From NCBI GenBank assembly GCA_903843315.1, contig CAIMPQ010000218.1:1-20077 (forward strand): a stretch of DNA of 20,077 nucleotides, in the 5' to 3' direction. Shown piece after piece: positions 14,573 to 20,077 of this stretch. A model generated the notes under the pieces. The model saw only the letters and a list, made by a program, of their open reading frames with translations, was not told the DNA's origin and made no database searches. Source of the stretch: an uncultured beta proteobacterium. Its GTDB lineage: Bacteria; Pseudomonadota; Gammaproteobacteria; Burkholderiales; Burkholderiaceae. The position numbers and the translations under genes are program-made. Position 1 is the stretch's first letter. Every line of letters begins with the position of its first letter.

Positions 14573-16840
14573 TTATAAGGTAATGTCACGCTCTTGTCGA
14601 ACGCAATCGACGTAGTACTCACTTCGACCATCAACATCACCTTTTACCAAACCGTGGATATCCGTTTCAAATCCCGGAAACTTCTCATTGAAGTCTCTGG
14701 CAAAATACAAGTAATCCACGATCCGTTTGTTAAAGCGCTCACCAGGAATTAATAGTGGAATGCCTGGTGGATAGGGTGTGACTAGCATCGCTGTGACACG
14801 GCCATCTAATTCATCGAGGGGTACGCGATCAACCTCTTTATGCGCCATTTTTGCCCATGCATCGGATGGCATCATGGCAGGCTCCATGTCAGAGGTATAC
14901 ATTTCTGTTGTCATGCGAGCTACATTGCGACTCTTATAGAATTCATGGATCTGCTGACAAATATCTTTTAAGCCAACGCGCTCATAGCGCGGATGCTTAG
15001 CCACAAACTCTGGCAATACCTTCCAGAGGGGCGCGTTTTTATCAAAGTGGTCTTTAAATTGCTGTAATTCAGTAACGAGGGTATTCCAGCGACCCTTAGT
15101 GATACCGATGGTGAACATGATGAAGAAGGAATATAAGCCACACTTCTCAACGATTACGCCATGCTCTGCAAGATATTTAGTCACGATGCTAGCGGGGATC
15201 CCCATTGATCCGAAGTTACCTTCAATATCTAAGCCAGGGGTGACGACTGTTGCTTTAATCGGGTCAAGCATATTAAAGCCTTTGGCGAGCTTCCCAAAGT
15301 CATGCCAGCTTGCATTCGGCTCCAGTACCCAATCAGAGCGCTCACCAATACCTTCATCCGCAAGATGATCAGGGCCCCAAACCTTAAACCACCAATCTGC
15401 GCCAAACTTTTCATCTACCTCGCGCATAGCACGGCGGAAGTCCATTGCTTCAGCAATAGACTCTTCTACTAAGGTAGTGCCCCCGGGAGATTCCATCATG
15501 GCAGCAGAGACGTCACAAGACGCAATAATGGCGTACTGTGGACTAGTTGAGGTATGCATCAAATAGGCTTCATTAAAGCAATCGCGATCGAGCTTATGCT
15601 CTTCTGCATCCTGAACCAGCACTTGAGAAGCTTGGGATAAGCCAGCCAATAACTTATGAGTCGATTGAGTTGCAAACATCAAGCTCTTCTTAGTGCGCGT
15701 ACGATCGGCACCAATCGCATGCATATCCTTATAGAAGGGATGGAATGCAGCATGTGGCAACCAAGCTTCGTCGAAATGCAATGAATCCACTTTGCCGTCA
15801 AGCATCTCTTTAATCATCTCGACGTTGTAAACAATACCGTCGTAGGTGCTCTGGGTAAGTGTCATGACACGGGGTACAACATTCTTGTTCTTGATAAAAG
15901 GATTGGCTTCAATCTTCTTCTTGATATTTGCCCACTCAAACTCTTCTTTAGGGATCGGACCAATAATGCCGAGATGATTACGGGTCGGCATTAAGAAAAT
16001 CGGGATCGCGCCCATCATAGTAATGGAGTGAATCACCGACTTATGGCAATTACGATCGACTAAAACCACATCACCCGGTGCTACGGTGGAGTGCCACACA
16101 ATTTTGTTTGATGTGGAGGTGCCGTTGGTCACAAAGAATAAATGGTCGGCATTAAAGATGCGCGCAGCATTGCGCTCACTTTGTAATACTGGCCCAGTGT
16201 GGTCAAGAAGTTGCCCTAATTCTTCGACGGCATTACAGACGTCAGCGCGTAACATATTCTCACCAAAGAATTGATGGAACATGCGTCCCACTGGACTCTT
16301 CAAAAAAGCCACGCCTCCTGAGTGCCCTGGGCAATGCCAAGAATAAGAACCTTCGGAAGCGTAATTGGTTAATGCGCGGAAAAATGGCGGCGCTAAAGAA
16401 TCGAGATAAACCTTGGCTTCACGAATAATATGGCGCGCGACAAATTCTGGGGTATCTTCATTCATATGAATGAAGCCATGCAATTCACGCAAGATGTCAT
16501 TTGGCATATGACGTGAGGTACGCGTCTCTCCATACAAAAAGATCGGAATATCTTCATTGCGCTTACGTACTTCAGTAATGAAGGCACGTAAATTATTTAA
16601 CGCAGGTAGGTCATGATCTTCGGAATCAGACACAAATTCTTCATCATCAATTGAAACGATGAAAGTTGATGCGCGAGAGGCTTGTTGAGCAAAAGAAGTG
16701 AGGTCACCATAGCTAGTCAGGCCGATAACTTCCATACCCTCATTTTCGATTGCCTCGGCAAGATCGCGAATACCGGAACCCGAAATATTTTCGGAACGAA
16801 AGTCCTCATCAATGATGATGATTGGGAAACGAAATTTCAT
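14573..16840 (-). CDS. Orn/Lys/Arg decarboxylase, AdiA-like
   Basis: A 755-residue PLP-dependent (fold type I) basic amino-acid decarboxylase with an N-terminal response-regulator-like wing domain (about 1-130), a PLP core, and the C-terminal domain containing TPYPPGIPLLIPGE. PLP is bound by Lys396 in STHKLLAGLSQAS. His267 (NCHKS) and Asp358 (FDEAW) are the usual ring-stacking and pyridine-N partners. Length and motifs are closest to biodegradative arginine decarboxylase AdiA (agmatine product), but lysine or ornithine cannot be excluded. Its start is the ATG at 16840, with a strong GGGGAG site 5 bases upstream. A longer reading to 16882 would sit inside the channel gene. The ATG overlaps the channel stop (ATGA). 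No matching amino-acid antiporter gene is present. Confidence 0.9.
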   Translation of the reverse strand: MKFRFPIIIIDEDFRSENISGSGIRDLAEAIENEGMEVIGLTSYGDLTSFAQQASRASTFIVSIDDEEFVSDSEDHDLPALNNLRAFITEVRKRNEDIPIFLYGETRTSRHMPNDILRELHGFIHMNEDTPEFVARHIIREAKVYLDSLAPPFFRALTNYASEGSYSWHCPGHSGGVAFLKSPVGRMFHQFFGENMLRADVCNAVEELGQLLDHTGPVLQSERNAARIFNADHLFFVTNGTSTSNKIVWHSTVAPGDVVLVDRNCHKSVIHSITMMGAIPIFLMPTRNHLGIIGPIPKEEFEWANIKKKIEANPFIKNKNVVPRVMTLTQSTYDGIVYNVEMIKEMLDGKVDSLHFDEAWLPHAAFHPFYKDMHAIGADRTRTKKSLMFATQSTHKLLAGLSQASQVLVQDAEEHKLDRDCFNEAYLMHTSTSPQYAIIASCDVSAAMMESPGGTTLVEESIAEAMDFRRAMREVDEKFGADWWFKVWGPDHLADEGIGERSDWVLEPNASWHDFGKLAKGFNMLDPIKATVVTPGLDIEGNFGSMGIPASIVTKYLAEHGVIVEKCGLYSFFIMFTIGITKGRWNTLVTELQQFKDHFDKNAPLWKVLPEFVAKHPRYERVGLKDICQQIHEFYKSRNVARMTTEMYTSDMEPAMMPSDAWAKMAHKEVDRVPLDELDGRVTAMLVTPYPPGIPLLIPGERFNKRIVDYLYFARDFNEKFPGFETDIHGLVKGDVDGRSEYYVDCVRQERDITL

Positions 16841-17751
16841 AAAAACTCCCCTGCTATTGGTCCCGATGAATTCGGAGCCCACTTCTCAAAATTGGTAAGG
16901 TCAATAACCCGACCGCCGTCTGGCGAAACCGTGACTATATCGACAAATGTCGCATTTTGCTGCACATCTTTAGGTAAGTAAACATGGCGTGCGTAAACCT
17001 GGTTTGCTAAGCTCTCATGGTAGCCAGTAAAGGTGATTAATAAATGCCATTGCGGATCTAGAGCGCTATTATCCAGATACTCATTTAAAGCACTCTCATG
17101 GTCCACACTATGCATAGCAGTCCAAGTCAATGAAAAGACTGGGCTCTCAGAGCGATGTAATGACAACTCTACCGAGCGACGATAGCGCTCTCCCTCAGAT
17201 GTCATACTTTCAGCAATTAACCAAAGACGCAATTGCGCCTCCACAATATGAGAGCTCCGCTCATTGGCAACACGAAACTTCAGCGTTTTAATACCGTTAT
17301 GATTTCCAACCACTGCGACTTTCGAAAAACGAACGCCCGCAGTGGGTCTTGTAAAGCGCGCAAATGCCAAACCAGTGGTCAGAGCTGAATACACAATGCC
17401 AAAGAAAGCTTCGAAGGTCACGATAGAATTCGGCCAGTGACCTACTGGCGTCATCTGTCCATACCCAATGGTCGCCATAGTTTGGACACTAAAGTAAAAG
17501 ACATCAATGAGCGCGCCTGGCGTGGTGTTTGTAATGGCACCAGGACCGCAGGCCAAGTAAGCCAGAGCAAATAGAAGATTGGTGCTGAGATAAACAAAGA
17601 TCACCAACAGCAGAAACTTAAACCAGCTGGTTCCTAATAACCAGTGATAAAAATTATTCTCAGGGCGCGCTACGGCAGAGCGCGTCAGAGTTGCACGGTA
17701 CTCATCCAGGTTAATCCGCTCAGGGCGGCGACCGAAATGGGGCTTATCCAC
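16837..17751 (-). CDS. Inward-rectifier potassium channel, KirBac family
   Basis: A 304-residue tetrameric inner-membrane channel. An N-terminal cytoplasmic segment leads to TM1 (about 44-66), a pore helix, the potassium selectivity filter TIGYG (94-98) and TM2 (about 106-132, ending GLAFARFTRP). The C-terminal cytoplasmic immunoglobulin-like Kir domain (about 138-285) follows. Length and the FARF-x-RP hinge match KirBac1.1-type channels. The TM2 position that carries an acidic residue in strongly rectifying eukaryotic Kir channels appears to be Ser122 or a nearby neutral residue, so strong block by that site is not predicted. Translation starts at a GTG, 13 bases after the dcd stop, with only a weak GGTAG. 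The stop overlaps the decarboxylase start by 4 bases. Confidence 0.92.
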   Translation of the reverse strand: MDKPHFGRRPERINLDEYRATLTRSAVARPENNFYHWLLGTSWFKFLLLVIFVYLSTNLLFALAYLACGPGAITNTTPGALIDVFYFSVQTMATIGYGQMTPVGHWPNSIVTFEAFFGIVYSALTTGLAFARFTRPTAGVRFSKVAVVGNHNGIKTLKFRVANERSSHIVEAQLRLWLIAESMTSEGERYRRSVELSLHRSESPVFSLTWTAMHSVDHESALNEYLDNSALDPQWHLLITFTGYHESLANQVYARHVYLPKDVQQNATFVDIVTVSPDGGRVIDLTNFEKWAPNSSGPIAGEFL

Positions 17752-17764
17752 TACCGTGAATAAC

Positions 17765-18331
17765 TTAGGTCTTAGGCAGGGTTACGCCCCGCTGACCTTG
17801 ATACTTACCACCACGATCTTTATATGATGTGCCGCAGACTTCATCGCTTTCGAAGAAGAGTACTTGTGCACATCCCTCGCCGGCATAAATCTTGGCAGGC
17901 AATGGTGTGGTATTAGAGAACTCTAAAGTGACATAACCTTCCCACTCAGGTTCGAATGGCGTGACGTTGACAATAATTCCGCAGCGAGCATAGGTACTCT
18001 TACCAACGCACACCGTTAATACACTGCGAGGAATCTTGAAGTACTCTACGGTTCTTGCTAAAGCAAATGAATTCGGGGGAATAATGCAAACATCCCCATT
18101 GAAATTGACAAAAGATTGTTCATCAAAATTCTTGGGATCCACAATCGTGCTGTTGATGTTAGTGAAGATCTTAAATTCATTAGCGCAACGAATGTCATAG
18201 CCATAGCTTGATGTGCCATAACTTACGATTTTGTTGCCGGCGGCGTCTTCGCGAACTTGGCCAGGTTCAAATGGGCTGATCATGCCTTGTGCGCCCATAC
18301 GGCGGATCCAGTGGTCAGATTTAATAGTCAT
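17765..18331 (-). CDS. dcd: dCTP deaminase Dcd
   Basis: A 188-residue homotrimeric cytosolic enzyme that deaminates dCTP to dUTP, the main source of dUMP for thymidylate synthesis. Visible motifs are SYGYDIR (42-48), the VGKSTYARCG block (109-118) with the nucleotide-binding Ser112 and Arg116, and VTLEFSNTTPLPAKIYAGEG with the catalytic Glu137. The C-terminal YQGQ-G segment closes over the triphosphate. It is the monofunctional type by length. It begins the minus-strand unit dcd-channel-decarboxylase. Its ATG has no convincing ribosome-binding site and sits exactly 6 bases behind TACAAT, so a leaderless transcript is inferred. Confidence 0.96.
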   Translation of the reverse strand: MTIKSDHWIRRMGAQGMISPFEPGQVREDAAGNKIVSYGTSSYGYDIRCANEFKIFTNINSTIVDPKNFDEQSFVNFNGDVCIIPPNSFALARTVEYFKIPRSVLTVCVGKSTYARCGIIVNVTPFEPEWEGYVTLEFSNTTPLPAKIYAGEGCAQVLFFESDEVCGTSYKDRGGKYQGQRGVTLPKT

Positions 18332-18337
18332 GACCGA

Positions 18338-18343
18338 ATTGTA
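18338..18343 (-). promoter_or_regulatory. dcd -10 element, probably leaderless
   Basis: Minus-strand TACAAT (five of six consensus) with 6 bases to the dcd ATG. No clear -35 hexamer at 16-19 bases. It lies in the 62-base fdhD-dcd gap, so dcd may be transcribed separately from fdhD. Confidence 0.5.
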
Positions 18344-18393
18344 AAACCTTCACTAGCTCTACCCAGGATTTATCGGGCTTTGAGCACTAAAAA

Positions 18394-19233
18394 TTAGCGG
18401 TTTTGGGTAAAAACTACCCTCTCAGGGGCGTTGTAGATCTCGAAGTGTTTTCCAGAGCAACGGGAGAGGATGGTGAGATTGGTTTTGCGAGCCAATTCCA
18501 GTCCCATCAAAGTCACTCCCGAGCGAGTCAAGAGAAAAGGCACTCCCATTTGGGCACCCTTAATCACCATCTCGGATGTGAGGCGTCCAGTTGTAAAGAA
18601 AATGAGGTCCTTACCGGACTTATCAGCAAGCCACATTAAGCCGGAAATGGAGTCAACTGCGTTATGGCGCCCTACATCCTCAATAAAGTAAAGCATCTCT
18701 ACGTCACTATCACCTACTCTTTCGAACACTGCACAGGCATGTACTGAGCCTGACTTCTTGTAAATCGAATCATGCACCCGAATGGCGTCTATTAAAGCCA
18801 CAATCGCCTCTTGGGAAAGATTAGGTCCATCTGGGAGGCGCGTTTCTGCCATCTCCTCCATCAGTCCACCGAACATGGTTCCCTGTCCGCAACCCGTAGT
18901 GACAACCCGCTTACTGGTTAAGGCATCGATATCCACCGTACTACGACGAGTCTTAACGGCTGCCGAATCGGTTTCCCAGTCCACTTGAATACTCTCGATA
19001 TCGTCAGGAGATTCCACTAAGCGTTGATTGCGTAAATACCCTAAAACTAAAGCTTCGGGTGCGCTGCCCAGAGTCATGAGGGTGACAACCTCGCGCCTAT
19101 CTAAATAGATGGTCAATGGGCGCTCCCCAGGGATATGGGTGAGCTTTTTTCTGCCCGCCTCATCCAATATCTCCACCTCGTGCACCAAAGGCACGGAGGC
19201 GCTAGACATCTGAATATGGGGTTTTACAGCCAT
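18394..19233 (-). CDS. fdhD: Formate dehydrogenase accessory sulfurtransferase FdhD
   Basis: A 279-residue cytosolic protein that passes sulfur from IscS-type desulfurases to the molybdenum bis-MGD cofactor of formate dehydrogenases. Characteristic blocks are TTGCGQG (113-118), HACAVF (164-169), EDVGRHNAVD, the FTTGRLTSEMV segment and PFLLTRSGVT. The usual CGxCG motif has only its first Cys (Cys115). The second position is Gly118, a variant also known in other bacteria. An alternative start is the ATG at codon 9. No formate dehydrogenase subunit gene is in the window, so its client is elsewhere. It diverges from metG across 143 bases. Confidence 0.94.
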   Translation of the reverse strand: MAVKPHIQMSSASVPLVHEVEILDEAGRKKLTHIPGERPLTIYLDRREVVTLMTLGSAPEALVLGYLRNQRLVESPDDIESIQVDWETDSAAVKTRRSTVDIDALTSKRVVTTGCGQGTMFGGLMEEMAETRLPDGPNLSQEAIVALIDAIRVHDSIYKKSGSVHACAVFERVGDSDVEMLYFIEDVGRHNAVDSISGLMWLADKSGKDLIFFTTGRLTSEMVIKGAQMGVPFLLTRSGVTLMGLELARKTNLTILSRCSGKHFEIYNAPERVVFTQNR

Positions 19234-19302
19234 GTAACGCTTTCTAAAACGGGTTTTACGAAGACTTCAAGGTGTTTTACTTTAACCGCAGACTAAAATT
19301 AC

Positions 19303-19312
19303 TGCTTAAGCA
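19303..19312. repeat. Short palindrome between fdhD and metG
   Basis: A perfect 10-base palindrome TGCTTAAGCA in the 143-base divergent gap, which otherwise shows only weak promoter-like A/T elements (CATAAT at 19326-19331 facing metG). It could be an operator half-site pair or chance. Confidence 0.3.
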
Positions 19313-19376
19313 ATAGTAGAGCTAGCATAATCCTGTATTCACTCTAATTTAACCTTCTTATTTAAGTCCGCTTTAC

Positions 19377-20077
19377 ATGAGTAGCTCCCAGCGTCGCCTT
19401 CTTGTCACTTCAGCCCTACCGTATGCCAATGGACAGATCCATATCGGGCATTTGGTGGAATATGTGCAGACAGATATTTGGGTACGTTTTCAACGGATGC
19501 GCGGTCATGAGGTCCACTATGTAGGCGCGGATGATACTCACGGCACCCCAATCATGTTGCGTGCTGAAAAAGAAGGAATTACGCCTAAGGAATTGATTGC
19601 GAATGTCTGGAAAGAGCACAAGCGAGACTTTGACAACTTCCTCATTTCTTTTGATCACTACTACACCACCGATAGCCCTGAAAATGAGAAGCTTTCGCAA
19701 AGTATCTATCTAAAACTGCGTGATGCTGGCCTGATTGAAAAGCGTGCCATCGAGCAGGCTTATGATCCTGTTAAAGAAATGTTCCTACCGGATCGCTTCA
19801 TTAAAGGCGAGTGCCCCAAGTGTGGAGCTAAAGATCAATATGGCGACAACTGCGAAAAATGTGGGGCAACCTACTCACCTACTGACCTTAAGAATCCTTT
19901 CTCGGTAGTCAGTGGCGCAACCCCAATCAAAAAAGTATCTGATCACTACTTCTTTAAGTTGTCTGATCCTCGTTGCGAAAATTTCTTGCGTGAGTGGACT
20001 CAAGTTAAAACACCGCTGCAGCCAGAAGCACGCAATAAAATGAAAGAGTGGGTTGGCCAACCCGGTGAAAGTAAATT
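19377..20077 (+). CDS. metG: Methionyl-tRNA synthetase MetG (5' part, cut by window end)
   Basis: The open frame runs from ATG 19377 to the window edge with no stop, giving about 233 residues of an expected 650-700. The enzyme charges tRNA-Met with methionine for both initiation and elongation. Seen are the class I HIGH motif as HIGH at 22-25, preceded by TSALPYANGQ, the VGADDTHGTP block (49-58), and a zinc knuckle with Cys146, Cys149, Cys159 and Cys162 (C-x2-C-x9-C-x2-C). KMSKS and the anticodon-binding domain lie beyond the window. No Shine-Dalgarno sequence is evident. It is divergent from fdhD. Confidence 0.97.
   Translation, partial: MSSSQRRLLVTSALPYANGQIHIGHLVEYVQTDIWVRFQRMRGHEVHYVGADDTHGTPIMLRAEKEGITPKELIANVWKEHKRDFDNFLISFDHYYTTDSPENEKLSQSIYLKLRDAGLIEKRAIEQAYDPVKEMFLPDRFIKGECPKCGAKDQYGDNCEKCGATYSPTDLKNPFSVVSGATPIKKVSDHYFFKLSDPRCENFLREWTQVKTPLQPEARNKMKEWVGQPGESK

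Noticed and set aside
16841..16882. Longer start for the decarboxylase
   Set aside because: It lies within the channel gene, and the ATG at 16840 has a strong ribosome-binding site and the ATGA overlap.

Overview
The window looks like chromosomal DNA of a compact-genome betaproteobacterium of the family Burkholderiaceae, most likely Polynucleobacter or a close relative. This rests on protein character (a KirBac channel, a betaproteobacterial-type FdhD, an AdiA-like decarboxylase next to dcd), moderate G+C and very tight gene packing. I could not run a search, so the genus is an inference. There are no rRNA or tRNA genes, CRISPR arrays or insertion sequences. No gene-free gap is longer than about 240 bases.

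Layout. Left (1-4184): tcdA(-), pdxH(+), msrA(-), a coniferyl-type aldehyde dehydrogenase (+) and leuE(-) alternate in strand, with very short divergent gaps and overlapping convergent 3' ends. Middle (4185-11957): an rhlE-type DEAD-box helicase with a structured leader is followed 2 bases later by ubiC (ubiquinone synthesis). The haem genes hemC-hemD converge on ubiC. argH diverges from hemC and runs 5 bases ahead of a TRAP transporter pair (dctQ, dctM) that has no binding-protein gene here. Then comes a start-less 3' remnant of panD, on the minus strand, directly behind an AT-rich membrane PAS-GGDEF-EAL gene. Right (14573-20077): dcd, a KirBac-type potassium channel and an Orn/Lys/Arg decarboxylase form a minus-strand operon, with the channel stop and decarboxylase start overlapping. 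fdhD lies upstream on the same strand and diverges from metG, which is cut by the window end.

Most genes are housekeeping: PLP salvage, haem, ubiquinone and arginine synthesis, dCTP deamination, methionyl-tRNA charging, tRNA modification and methionine sulfoxide repair.

Three observations stand out. (1) Six genes that begin transcription units (pdxH, msrA, leuE, argH, dcd and the GGDEF/EAL gene) have a TAnnnT -10-like hexamer exactly 6 bases before the start codon, and no clear ribosome-binding site. This is the geometry expected of leaderless mRNAs. (2) A potassium channel of the Kir family, whose eukaryotic members are blocked by polyamines, is translationally coupled to a decarboxylase predicted to make a polyamine or diamine. 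(3) panD is reduced to its last 53 codons, abutting the compositionally distinct GGDEF/EAL gene, which suggests replacement or insertion and possible loss of beta-alanine synthesis.
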